Source: JAJPHI01 sp035541875 (GTDB lineage: Bacteria; Desulfobacterota; Binatia; Binatales; Binataceae). From it: a stretch of 64,000 nucleotides of DNA. The stretch covers positions 1-64,000 of the forward strand of contig DATKML010000024.1 in the NCBI GenBank assembly GCA_035541875.1, written 5' to 3'. Numbering within the stretch: position 1 is the stretch's first letter; each line of letters begins with the position of its first letter. The notes below the pieces were generated by a model. It was not told where the DNA came from and did not search any database. It worked only from the letters and a program-made list of their open reading frames with translations. The position numbers and the translations under genes were made by a program. Shown here piece after piece: positions 26,386-34,435 of the stretch.

Positions 26386-27297
26386 TCAGGCTGATTTTTC
26401 GAGCTTTGGCGGCGTGCGCGCCTCGGGCTCCTCAGCCCACAGCAGCTTCTGATAATCGAAGCGGGTGCTCTCGATAACGTTGTATTTCACGATCGCAAAA
26501 TAGGGCGAGAGGTCAAAGTCCCGCGGGCTGATAAGCGTGGGAGATACCATCCGCAGCAGTCCCGGCGGCCGATGGTTGTCGCGGACGCCGGTGAAGCGCT
26601 CCAGCAAGCTCACCACTTTCTTCATCGGCTCGAAGCCCTCAGGGAACGGCTCGTACCGAGGAACGACCGGAAAACGCACCCGCATAAAGCACTCGGCGAT
26701 AAGACTCGAACAGATCACCCGCGTCGGGTCACCGCTGCCGAAGTGCAGCGCCTGTTTACGCCATCGAGCGGGCACCATATGCACCGGCAGGAAATAGCGC
26801 GCCAGGTCGAAGATATTCTTGAAATCGTATTGTTGGCCGACGTGTTCCATTGCATAGTCGACGACCTGCTTTTGATCGGTTGCGGTGAGTCCGTGTGGCC
26901 GGCAGAGACGTAGATTGAAACTGGCGTACTTGCTGATGGGCGACAGAACGACACCTTGCTCGACCAGCGCTTCGACCATCAGATGCTGCGCGTCGTCACC
27001 ATACTTAGCGATCAACTCCGCCTTCAGTTCGGGACTCCGGCGCAGCGGTTCGTCGCCGACGTAGAGGGCGGAATGTGACCAGCAGCTTTGCGTCAGGTAC
27101 TTGATACATTCGCTGACCCGCTCGTTACCCTCAACGAGGATGACGTCGCCCTTGCGCAGACAGCGCTTCAGAGCCGTCATATCGTTCGGGATAGTCAGCG
27201 TGTAGCGAGCGATCGGCTTGGTCAGCAGTTTGACCGCCAGGCTCGACAGTTTGCCGAGAAGGTAGGGGAACGGATTAAGCCTGCCGAGGTACGACAT
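26386..27297 (-). CDS. YiiX/YebB-like NlpC/P60-family cysteine hydrolase
   Basis: A 303-residue protein with the permuted papain-like layout: GDVILVEGNERVSECIKYL, then SCWSHSALYVGDEP with the candidate catalytic His, and later TRVICSSLIAECF holding the candidate nucleophile Cys. Family members are lipid or peptide hydrolases or acyltransferases (YiiX, YaeF, LRAT-like). The N-terminus has a weakly hydrophobic stretch (FPYLLGKLSSLAVKLLTK), perhaps membrane-associated. The C-terminal 50 residues are extra. No operon partner is evident. Confidence 0.82.
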   Translation of the reverse strand: MSYLGRLNPFPYLLGKLSSLAVKLLTKPIARYTLTIPNDMTALKRCLRKGDVILVEGNERVSECIKYLTQSCWSHSALYVGDEPLRRSPELKAELIAKYGDDAQHLMVEALVEQGVVLSPISKYASFNLRLCRPHGLTATDQKQVVDYAMEHVGQQYDFKNIFDLARYFLPVHMVPARWRKQALHFGSGDPTRVICSSLIAECFMRVRFPVVPRYEPFPEGFEPMKKVVSLLERFTGVRDNHRPPGLLRMVSPTLISPRDFDLSPYFAIVKYNVIESTRFDYQKLLWAEEPEARTPPKLEKSA

Positions 27298-27420
27298 TAC
27301 TGACCCGCGCTGAGCGTTATTCTAACTCCGCCCGCCTCAATAAAAATATAATTATCGAAGGGCGCAACGGTGGGCTGCTCGCCCACCGAGGGTCCCCAGG
27401 TACGCGGGGGAGACAATCAC

Positions 27421-28536
27421 TCAGCCGCTGAAACCGCCAACGATCCCGTAAAAGGGGACCTGCAGAACCGGCTGACCCGGGTCGTCGGTCTTGATTTCGA
27501 TCGCACCGCGCAGGGTGCCGTCGGGTGAGTTTGCCGTCAGCTCGAGCGTGAGTTTGTACTCTTTGCCAGGTTTCATCGGCTCGATCGTCGCAGTGACGAT
27601 CGGATTGTTGCTTCTCGCGTCGAGCAGATTAACCGGCTTGTCGCCCGCATTGATCACGCGCGCAAATTGCACCGCTCCAGCGCGATGCTTCACGATACCG
27701 AACGAGACCTGGGGCGGCGCCACGCTGATATCGCCCACGACATTCGCGTAGACCGGTATCGTGACGGGTGCGATATTGCTGGCGACCTTAACCGTATCGC
27801 TGAGGCTAGCCGCCGGCGCACTCTTGCTCAGGGTAAAGGTCAATGCGGCTCCAGGCTTGCCGTCAGTCCGCGGTTGCTGGGTCACCTTGAGGTTGGGACT
27901 CGAATTCGTGATCGACGTGATCTTGAAATCCTTGTCACCCATCAGGTCGGTTACGAGCACCTGACGTGATACCTCGGTACCGTGCTTCACTTTGTCGAAG
28001 ACCACCGGTGAAGGATTCGCGTCGACTTTGACCTTGACGTCGCCCTTGATCGTAAACGCGATCTGCTTGTGCGCGGGATCATTCGTATGGACCGTGATCA
28101 CGCGCTGCGACGGCCCCTTGTCTGCGCTCGTATCGAAGATAGCCGCGATTTCGGAGCTGTCGCCTGCGGCCACCTGCCGCTTCGTCGGTTCTGCGACGGT
28201 ACATCCGCAGGACGTCTGGACTGCCCCGATACTTAAAGTGCCTGGCCCGGCATTCTCGATCCGAAAGGTGTGTTTGACCTGGGCACCTTGAAAGACCGAT
28301 CCGAAATCGAAGGTCGTCTCGGTGGTCTTGGCTGACGGGGTTCCATGGGAACCGTTTACGAGCTGCGAGAGACCGCCGCTATCGGAATCCGACGAAAGCC
28401 CTCCGGGGAGCTGGAGCGGCGCGTTATCTGATGACTCCGCGAAGCCGCGCGGTGCGTGGGCGATAAGGCCCAACGTAACCGCGCCGACAAGAGCGAAGGA
28501 GACGCGACGATAAGGGAACAAACTGCGACGATTCAC
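27421..28536 (-). CDS. DUF1573-domain secreted protein
   Basis: A 371-residue exported protein with a signal peptide (GAVTLGLIAHAPRGFAES). A DUF1573 immunoglobulin-like domain follows: TTFDFGSVFQGAQVKHTFRI and the conserved CGCT motif in VQTSCGCTVAEPTKRQ. Two further Ig-like repeats follow, one with QVSFGIVKHRAGAVQFARV. Proteins of this type are found at the cell surface or periplasm; the molecular role is unknown. A GC-rich hairpin (GGTGGGC...GCCCACC near 27.37 kb) follows its stop before the hydrolase gene on the same strand. Confidence 0.85.
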   Translation of the reverse strand: MNRRSLFPYRRVSFALVGAVTLGLIAHAPRGFAESSDNAPLQLPGGLSSDSDSGGLSQLVNGSHGTPSAKTTETTFDFGSVFQGAQVKHTFRIENAGPGTLSIGAVQTSCGCTVAEPTKRQVAAGDSSEIAAIFDTSADKGPSQRVITVHTNDPAHKQIAFTIKGDVKVKVDANPSPVVFDKVKHGTEVSRQVLVTDLMGDKDFKITSITNSSPNLKVTQQPRTDGKPGAALTFTLSKSAPAASLSDTVKVASNIAPVTIPVYANVVGDISVAPPQVSFGIVKHRAGAVQFARVINAGDKPVNLLDARSNNPIVTATIEPMKPGKEYKLTLELTANSPDGTLRGAIEIKTDDPGQPVLQVPFYGIVGGFSG

Positions 28537-28560
28537 CTTGGAAACTGGATATGATTTCCG

Positions 28561-29940
28561 TTACGACGCTTTCGCGAGTCGCGGAGCCATCGGTGGCGCC
28601 ACCTCGTCGTATCGTTTGAGGAAGTTGGTTGAGAAATTGCCTGCGACGAAATCGCGATCCTCGAGGATCTTCAGATGAAGTGGGATATTCGTCTTGATTC
28701 CATCGATCTGGTACTCGTGCAACGCCGCTTTCGCACGGTTGATAGCGAGTTCGCGGGTCTCTGCGTGCACGATAATCTTTGCGATCAGCGGGTCGTAGTG
28801 CACAGGTACGCGATAACCGTCATAGAGCGCGGTTTCGACCCGCACGCCGAGTCCACCGGGCGAATGATGACTGCTGACGACGCCTGGCGACGGCAGATGG
28901 GTATCGGGATCTTCCGCATACACGCGGAACTCAATCGCTGAGCCTTCGAAATGGACCTGGCGCTGCTTGAGCCGCAACGGCTTGCCCGCAGCAATCTCGA
29001 TACTCTCCTTAACCAAGTCGATACCGGTGACCATCTCGGTCACGCCATGCTCGACCTGGATACGGGTGTTCATCTCGATAAAGTAAAACTCACCGTTCGG
29101 AGCGAGCAGGAACTCGACCGTGCCGACGTTGGAGTAGCCGACGACCTGCGCGGCACGGACTGCCGCTTTGCCCATCCGATCGCGCAGACGGGGTGTCATT
29201 ACAGGGCAGGGCGCTTCTTCGAGCACCTTCTGATGGCGCCGCTGAATCGAGCAATCGCGCTCACCCAGATGGATCGCGTTGCGGTTGTTATCGGCCAAGA
29301 TCTGGAACTCGACGTGACGAGCATTCTCGAGGAATTTTTCGAGATACATCGTGCGCGAACCAAAGGCGGCTTCGCTCTCGGCGCGGGCGAGCGGGAAGAG
29401 CTTCGCCAGTTCGGCGTCGTCGCGCACGACACGCATCCCCTTGCCGCCGCCGCCGGCCGCGGCCTTGATCAGCACCGGATAGCCGAGCCGTTTCGCGTCG
29501 GCCTGCGCGTCGCGTAGTTCAGTGACGCCGGTGCCTTCGCTGCCCGGAAGCACCGGAACCCCGGCTCGCTTCATGATGCGGCGAGCACGTGGCTTATCGC
29601 CCATCAGGCGTATATGACGCGCGCGTGGTCCGACGAAATTGACGCCCGATTTGCTGCAGGCTTCGGCAAAATCGCCGTTTTCGGAGAGGAAGCCGTACCC
29701 CGGATGCACCGCGTCGGCACCGTAGGTCAGCACCGCGCTCATGATCGACGGGATACTCAGATAGCTGTCTTCAGCGGCGGGCGGCCCGATACAAACCGAT
29801 TCGTCGGCCATCCGCACGTGGAGCGCATCCTTGTCGGCGGTCGAATGGACCGCGATTGTTGCTATACCAAGCTCGCGGCACGCGCGAATAATTCGAATTG
29901 CGATCGTCCCGCGATTTGCCACCAGCAGTTTCTTGAACAT
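28561..29940 (-). CDS. accC: Acetyl-CoA carboxylase biotin carboxylase subunit
   Basis: Carboxylates biotin on BCCP using ATP and bicarbonate, the first half-reaction of fatty acid synthesis. The 459-residue chain has the usual AccC length. Motifs: KKLLVANRGTIAIRIIRACR, ATP-grasp loop KAAAGGGGKGMRVV, DCSIQRRHQKVLEEAPCP, and FIEMNTRIQVEHGVTEMVTG. Normal AccC has NTRLQVEHPVTE; here Ile and Gly replace Leu and Pro, conservative or tolerated changes. It lies 44 bases downstream of accB on the same strand. Confidence 0.95.
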   Translation of the reverse strand: MFKKLLVANRGTIAIRIIRACRELGIATIAVHSTADKDALHVRMADESVCIGPPAAEDSYLSIPSIMSAVLTYGADAVHPGYGFLSENGDFAEACSKSGVNFVGPRARHIRLMGDKPRARRIMKRAGVPVLPGSEGTGVTELRDAQADAKRLGYPVLIKAAAGGGGKGMRVVRDDAELAKLFPLARAESEAAFGSRTMYLEKFLENARHVEFQILADNNRNAIHLGERDCSIQRRHQKVLEEAPCPVMTPRLRDRMGKAAVRAAQVVGYSNVGTVEFLLAPNGEFYFIEMNTRIQVEHGVTEMVTGIDLVKESIEIAAGKPLRLKQRQVHFEGSAIEFRVYAEDPDTHLPSPGVVSSHHSPGGLGVRVETALYDGYRVPVHYDPLIAKIIVHAETRELAINRAKAALHEYQIDGIKTNIPLHLKILEDRDFVAGNFSTNFLKRYDEVAPPMAPRLAKAS

Positions 29941-29984
29941 ATTAGGTCTCCCGCCAGCCTGCTGTACTCACCTTAACAGGCGGC

Positions 29985-30473
29985 TCAGCCAACCTCGATC
30001 ACTACCAAGGGCTGTCCATACTCGACCGGTTGCGCATTCTCACAAAGGACCTTCACGACGCGCCCGGCCACCTCGGCCTCGATCTCGTTCATCATCTTCA
30101 TCGCTTCGATAATGCAAAGTGTCTGCCCCTTGCGCACGGAGTCGCCTTCTTCAACAAAGGGGGCGGCATCCGGCGATGAGGCACGATAGAACGTCCCCAC
30201 CATCGGGCTCGTTATCAACCGCTCATTCTCGGCTAATTCGACGGCGATCGGCTTGCTTGAATCGCGGGCCGCCGGGGCGCGTACATGTCGCGCAGGCGTC
30301 GGCAATACGGGTGCCGCCGGTTGGGGTGATGGTGCCGGAGTGCTGGCGAAGCTCTGTCCGGCACCGGCTCGTACTAGCCGTACTTTGCCCTTTTTCTTGT
30401 CGTCGATTTCGAGTTCGACCAGCTCATACTCGCGCATCAGCGCGAGCAATGCCTTGATTTCTCGTGTTTCCAT
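29985..30473 (-). CDS. accB: Acetyl-CoA carboxylase biotin carboxyl carrier protein
   Basis: BCCP carries biotin between AccC and the carboxyltransferase. From the ATG at 30473 it is 162 residues: helical N-terminus (REIKALLALMREYELVELEI), a Pro/Ala linker, then the biotinyl fold with the thumb-like FYRASSPDAAPFVEEGD, and biotinyl Lys126 in CIIEAMKMMNE. Operon order is aroQ-accB-accC, a common arrangement. An in-frame ATG at 30527 overlapping aroQ adds only low-complexity sequence and is rejected as start. Confidence 0.95.
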   Translation of the reverse strand: METREIKALLALMREYELVELEIDDKKKGKVRLVRAGAGQSFASTPAPSPQPAAPVLPTPARHVRAPAARDSSKPIAVELAENERLITSPMVGTFYRASSPDAAPFVEEGDSVRKGQTLCIIEAMKMMNEIEAEVAGRVVKVLCENAQPVEYGQPLVVIEVG

Positions 30474-30516
30474 CCCAGTCCCACTTGCCGCACGACGGCG
30501 GCCCGCACCTCTTCCG

Positions 30517-31017
30517 CTAGTTTGCACTGGCTCGCGCCGCTACTATCCCGACGGCGGCGCGCAAGGCGAGCACGTAACTCTCCGCGCCGAAGCCCATGAT
30601 ACGTCCTTCCGCCACGTCGGCAATCGTCGAGTGATGGCGGAACGGCTCGCGCTTATAGACGTTGGACAGATGCACTTCGATTGTCGGAACGTCGACTGCA
30701 CCGATCGCATCGCGGATCGCAACGCTCGTATGCGTGTAGGCGGCCGGGTTGATAATCAGAACGTCGACGCGACCACGGGCCGCCTGAATCCGATCGACGA
30801 TCTCACCCTCATTATTCGATTGGAAAGTCTTAACACTCAAGCCCAACTCCCGCCCGAGTTCAACCAGGCGCCGGTCGATATCCTTGAGCGTAGTTCGTCC
30901 GTAAATCTTGGGCTCGCGGGTTCCGAGCAGATTCAGGTTCGGACCGTGCACCACCAGCACTACCGGCTCGCGCCGCTGTGCCGCCGCGTCCGCAACGTCC
31001 TTGGTTTTCGTCGCCAT
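30517..31017 (-). CDS. aroQ: Type II 3-dehydroquinate dehydratase
   Basis: Dehydrates 3-dehydroquinate to 3-dehydroshikimate in the shikimate pathway. The 166-residue protein carries the type II signature HGPNLNLLGTREPKIYG, where the catalytic Tyr sits in the flexible loop around here, then INPAAYTHTSVAIRDA and EVHLSNVYKREPFRHHS with the catalytic His. It has an N-terminal extension of about 20 residues (MATKTKDVADAAAQRREP) compared with E. coli-type enzymes; a start nearer VVLVVHG would lack an ATG. First gene of the aroQ-accB-accC operon. Confidence 0.94.
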   Translation of the reverse strand: MATKTKDVADAAAQRREPVVLVVHGPNLNLLGTREPKIYGRTTLKDIDRRLVELGRELGLSVKTFQSNNEGEIVDRIQAARGRVDVLIINPAAYTHTSVAIRDAIGAVDVPTIEVHLSNVYKREPFRHHSTIADVAEGRIMGFGAESYVLALRAAVGIVAARASAN

Positions 31018-31257
31018 CCCTTATGGCATTGAATCTGAGGCCATATAGGGTTTCAAGCGCGCCATCCACAACTATTAGACGTAGCAGCCAGGAAGATGTC
31101 TTCCGAGCGCCCGTTCTCTTGAGGCAAATGAGAAGCGAAGAATGGCGAAACTAGGACGATCAATAGCTAGCGTAAATTTCCTGCTATCGCTTCGGGATGT
31201 TTATAGCTAACATAGCCCTCGTAAACGCTAATAATTACTCGATTCAAATAGAGAACT

Positions 31258-32127
31258 ATGACCGCAATCGCTCAGCCTGCTTTAATCAAACGAATCGACC
31301 CCGATGCCGCACCGGCGCAGTCGCCAGGTTTAAACCTTGTCGCGCGGGTAGCGTTGTGGACGATTCTTGCGTTTGCGGCTTGTTCGCTCGCACGAGTCCT
31401 CATGGAAGGGTCAGTTTTCACGCAATTCACGTCGAGCCATCCCCAAGCCTTTTCGAAGAACCAGAAGCGTCAGATGGTGTTCGCTGAAAGCCGACGACCG
31501 GCGTCGGCTTCTAGCGCGCATTCCTCGTCGCGGAAGGTAAAGGGCCCTGCGCCGCACTTCGCATCAGCGGGAAGCCGCCAGGTTGAGGTCGGCGAGGTTC
31601 ATCGCGACCCAATTGCTCCGTTGCAGGCAGCCGGAGGGCTCGAGTATCAGGACGCAGCCGGATGGCTCTCGTTCCATCTGGGATATTACGAGGCGGCCGC
31701 ATCATATCTTTCCGAGGCGATTCAGAAGAACCCACGCGACGGTCGCGCCTACGATCAGCGTGCTGAAGTCTATCAACGGACCGGAAAGCCGACGCTCGCG
31801 ATCACTGATTACGAACATGCACTGATGATCGATCCGAAAGACGGCATAGCGATGCAGCGGCTCGCCTGGCTGATGGCGAGTTCACATGCCGGCCGCGATC
31901 ACAAACGGGCGATTACTCTTGCTCAAGAGGCCTGTAATCTTACCCAATGGAAGGACGCCAAGGCGGTCGAAACTTTGGCTGCCGCTTATGCCTCCGCCGG
32001 TGCTTTCGAAAAGGCAATCGCAATCCAAGGTCAGGCGCTCGCTTTGCAACATGACGCATCGCAGGCAGCGGCTCGGTTAGCTCTCTACGCACAGCATCGG
32101 ACAATCGAAGGGAAGCCTGCCCTTTAG
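31258..32127 (+). CDS. Membrane-anchored tetratricopeptide repeat protein
   Basis: A 289-residue protein with one N-terminal transmembrane helix (ARVALWTILAFAACSLARVL), a low-complexity linker, and a C-terminal half with TPR motifs such as GRAYDQRAEVYQRTGKPTLA and VETLAAAYASAGAFEKAI. TPR domains mediate protein contacts; no enzymatic motif is present. It is preceded by 240 AT-richer non-coding bases (31.02-31.26 kb) that hold no gene I can see. No partner is evident. Confidence 0.82.
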   Translation: MTAIAQPALIKRIDPDAAPAQSPGLNLVARVALWTILAFAACSLARVLMEGSVFTQFTSSHPQAFSKNQKRQMVFAESRRPASASSAHSSSRKVKGPAPHFASAGSRQVEVGEVHRDPIAPLQAAGGLEYQDAAGWLSFHLGYYEAAASYLSEAIQKNPRDGRAYDQRAEVYQRTGKPTLAITDYEHALMIDPKDGIAMQRLAWLMASSHAGRDHKRAITLAQEACNLTQWKDAKAVETLAAAYASAGAFEKAIAIQGQALALQHDASQAAARLALYAQHRTIEGKPAL

Positions 32128-32251
32128 CTTCGGGCAACAAACGAAGGAACGCCACGCCGACGACAAAGTTCGTGTGGCGTGTTTCATTTGAGCTGACACC
32201 ATCAGCCAGCTATCGTGCTGCGCGAAACCCTCGCTCGATTGGAGCCGTCCG

Positions 32252-33418
32252 ATGCCGACGAAAGAACGCTTTACTGTTGCCATTCCCGACGCAGCGCTTG
32301 CCGATTTGAAGGATCGCCTCGCACGAACCCGCTTTCCGGGCGACTTCGGGAATCCCAACTGGGAGTATGGCACCAACACGGCTTATCTGAAGGAGCTGGT
32401 CGAGTACTGGCGGACCCAATACGACTGGCGCAAGGTCGAGCGCCAGATTAACAGCTACGCCAACTACAAGACTGAGATCGACGGCGTTCCAATCCACTTC
32501 ATCCACGAGCCTGGCAAGGGGCCGAATCCGATACCGCTAATCCTTACCCACGGATGGCCATGGACGTTCTGGGATCTCCATAAGGTGATTCGTCCGCTCG
32601 CTGATCCGGCGTCCTACGGCGACGATCCGAAAGACGCTTTCGACGTCGTCGTGCCGTCGCTACCCGGCTACGGCTTCTCCACGCCACTGACCAAGACTGG
32701 AGTGAATTACTGGACCACGGCGGATCTGTGGGTGAAGCTGATGCAGGACGTGCTCGGCTACAAGAAGTTTGCAGCCGAGGGCGGCGATTGGGGCGCGATT
32801 ATCACCGAGCAACTGGGCCACAAACACGCCGACAAGCTGATCGGTATCTATCTCCATCTGCTGATCCAACTCACGCTTTTTGGCGAGGGTGGTCCCAAGC
32901 CCGAAGATTTCGGACCCGGTGAAGAAGGATGGGCTGAGCGCGGCAAGCACTTCTTCGAAGAGGAATCGGGTTATTCCGCAATCCAGATGACCAAGCCGCA
33001 GACGGTCGCAAGCGCTCTCAACGATTCACCGGCGGGACTCGCCGCATGGCTGGTCGAGAAGCGGCGCACCTGGAGCGATTGTGGCGGTGACATCGAGAAG
33101 CGCTTCTCGAAGGACGATCTCTGCACAACGGCAACGATCTATTGGCTCACTGAGAGTTATGGCACCTCGGCGCGCTATTACTACGAGGCCGTGCACAATC
33201 CCTGGAAGCCATCGCATAACCGCACGCCGATCGTCGAAGCTCCGACCGGTGCCGGCGTGTTTTTGAAGGAAGTCTTTCTAATGCCGCGTAAGTGGGCGGA
33301 ACGCTATCTGAATCTGAAGCGCTGGACGATCATGCCCTCGGGCGGCCACTTCGCACCGATGGAAGAACCGCAAGTCCTAATCGACGATATCCGCGCGTTC
33401 TTTCGCACACTGCGCTGA
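32252..33418 (+). CDS. Epoxide hydrolase (EHN-domain alpha/beta hydrolase)
   Basis: Opens epoxides to diols through an aspartyl ester. The 388-residue protein starts with the microsomal-type EHN domain (FTVAIPDAALADLKDRLART) then the alpha/beta hydrolase fold: oxyanion HGWPWTFWD, nucleophile Asp in GGDWGAIITEQLG, and the C-terminal His in MPSGGHFAPMEEP. Lid Tyr residues are suggested by GTSARYYYEA. Likely acts on aromatic or fatty epoxides and could follow the P450 chemistry elsewhere in the window. The start is the ATG with family similarity beginning at residue 4. Confidence 0.92.
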   Translation: MPTKERFTVAIPDAALADLKDRLARTRFPGDFGNPNWEYGTNTAYLKELVEYWRTQYDWRKVERQINSYANYKTEIDGVPIHFIHEPGKGPNPIPLILTHGWPWTFWDLHKVIRPLADPASYGDDPKDAFDVVVPSLPGYGFSTPLTKTGVNYWTTADLWVKLMQDVLGYKKFAAEGGDWGAIITEQLGHKHADKLIGIYLHLLIQLTLFGEGGPKPEDFGPGEEGWAERGKHFFEEESGYSAIQMTKPQTVASALNDSPAGLAAWLVEKRRTWSDCGGDIEKRFSKDDLCTTATIYWLTESYGTSARYYYEAVHNPWKPSHNRTPIVEAPTGAGVFLKEVFLMPRKWAERYLNLKRWTIMPSGGHFAPMEEPQVLIDDIRAFFRTLR

Positions 33419-33423
33419 ACCGT

Positions 33424-33465
33424 TAGTTCAATCCCCCTTCTCTTTAGAGAGGGGGGCGGGGGGTA
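33424..33465. repeat. CCCTTCTC/GAGAGGGG dispersed repeat overlapping the rsmI 3' end
   Basis: An imperfect inverted repeat (CCCCCTTCTCTTTAGAGAGGGG) followed by a G-rich run lies at the very end of rsmI. Read on the minus strand it supplies the last residues PPAPLSKEKGD, which look unlike the rest of the protein. It belongs to the same CCCTCTCC-type dispersed family as the palindromes at 23.96 and 58.32 kb. Confidence 0.6.
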
Positions 33466-34315
33466 GGTCCGATCGCAACGCCCGCTGATATACATCCCGG
33501 CGGCGGGCGCCAGTCAGCTTCGCGATCACCTCGCTCGCGTCCTTAAGGCTCAATCCGCGATCGCGCAGCAGCACCATCGCCGTGGCTTCATCGAAGCCGC
33601 TCTTGCTCACCGATTCGGCGTGCGTTTCGATTGCTCCCGCCACGACGATGGTGACTTCGCCGAGCGGTTCTTGCGCAGTAAAGCGGGCGAGCAACTCCGC
33701 AAGCGATCCGCGTGCGACTTCCTCATAGGTTTTGGTCAGTTCACGCGTGACCACAGCGTTACGATCGGCTCCAAAAACTTCGATCATCGTCTCCAGCGTT
33801 TCGATCAAGCGCCGCGCCGCCTCGTAAAAGACAATCGTGCGTGACTCTGATCGCAGCCGCTCCAATGCGCGTTTGCGGTCGCCCGCTTTCGCGGGGAGGA
33901 AACCTTCGAAGACGAAACGATCGGTGGGTATTCCCGCAATCGATAGCGCGGCGATCACTGCCGAAGGCCCGGGCACAGCGCTCACGCGGATTCCTGCGCT
34001 GATCGCGGCTTGTACCAGTCGATAGCCAGGGTCGGAGATCGCAGGCGTACCCGCGTCGGCGACGAGTGCGATCGTTTCGCCGGCTTCCATCCGCGCGATC
34101 AGCTCGGGAATGCGCCGCGCCTCATTATGCTCGAAGTAACTTACCATCGGGGTGGTGATCTGATGCTCGGTGAGCAACCGGCCTGTGCGTCGGGTATCTT
34201 CGCAAGCGATCGAATCGGCCTCACGCAGGACACGGATCGCGCGCGCACCGATATCTTCGGCGTTGCCGATCGGCGTCGCGACGACGTAGAGGGTTCCGAT
34301 GGATTGGGTCTTCAA
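33428..34315 (-). CDS. rsmI: 16S rRNA (cytidine(1402)-2'-O)-methyltransferase
   Basis: Methylates the ribose of C1402 in the decoding centre of 16S rRNA with SAM. The tetrapyrrole-methylase fold is clear: GTLYVVATPIGNAEDIGARA at the N-terminus, ACEDTRRTGRLL, VADAGTPAISDPGYRLVQAA, and VPGPSAVIAALSIAGIPTDR. The 295 residues match the family. The end (PPAPLSKEKGD) comes from a dispersed repeat that has landed on the 3' end. Confidence 0.95.
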   Translation of the reverse strand: MKTQSIGTLYVVATPIGNAEDIGARAIRVLREADSIACEDTRRTGRLLTEHQITTPMVSYFEHNEARRIPELIARMEAGETIALVADAGTPAISDPGYRLVQAAISAGIRVSAVPGPSAVIAALSIAGIPTDRFVFEGFLPAKAGDRKRALERLRSESRTIVFYEAARRLIETLETMIEVFGADRNAVVTRELTKTYEEVARGSLAELLARFTAQEPLGEVTIVVAGAIETHAESVSKSGFDEATAMVLLRDRGLSLKDASEVIAKLTGARRRDVYQRALRSDLPPAPLSKEKGD

Positions 34316-34373
34316 CTCATTCGTCCCGATCGACGCTTCTAGCAGCCGTTCTCTACCAGACGATAGAGGCGGA

Positions 34374-34408
34374 AAGAAAAACGGGGGCGCCCGATGGGCA
34401 CCCCCGCT
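34374..34408 (-). terminator. Rho-independent terminator after hppA
   Basis: On the minus strand the sequence reads GGGGGTGCCC, a three-base loop, GGGCGCCCCC, then GTTTTTCTTTCC. The stem is complete except for one G-T pair. It lies 28 bases past the hppA stop and before rsmI on the same strand, so it separates the two transcripts. Confidence 0.85.
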
Positions 34409-34435
34409 GGTTTAGCAATCGGAAACCCGATGCGC

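Noticed and set aside
30253..31032. 259-codon plus-strand open frame
   Set aside because: Antisense to accB and aroQ, both certain; it has no motif.
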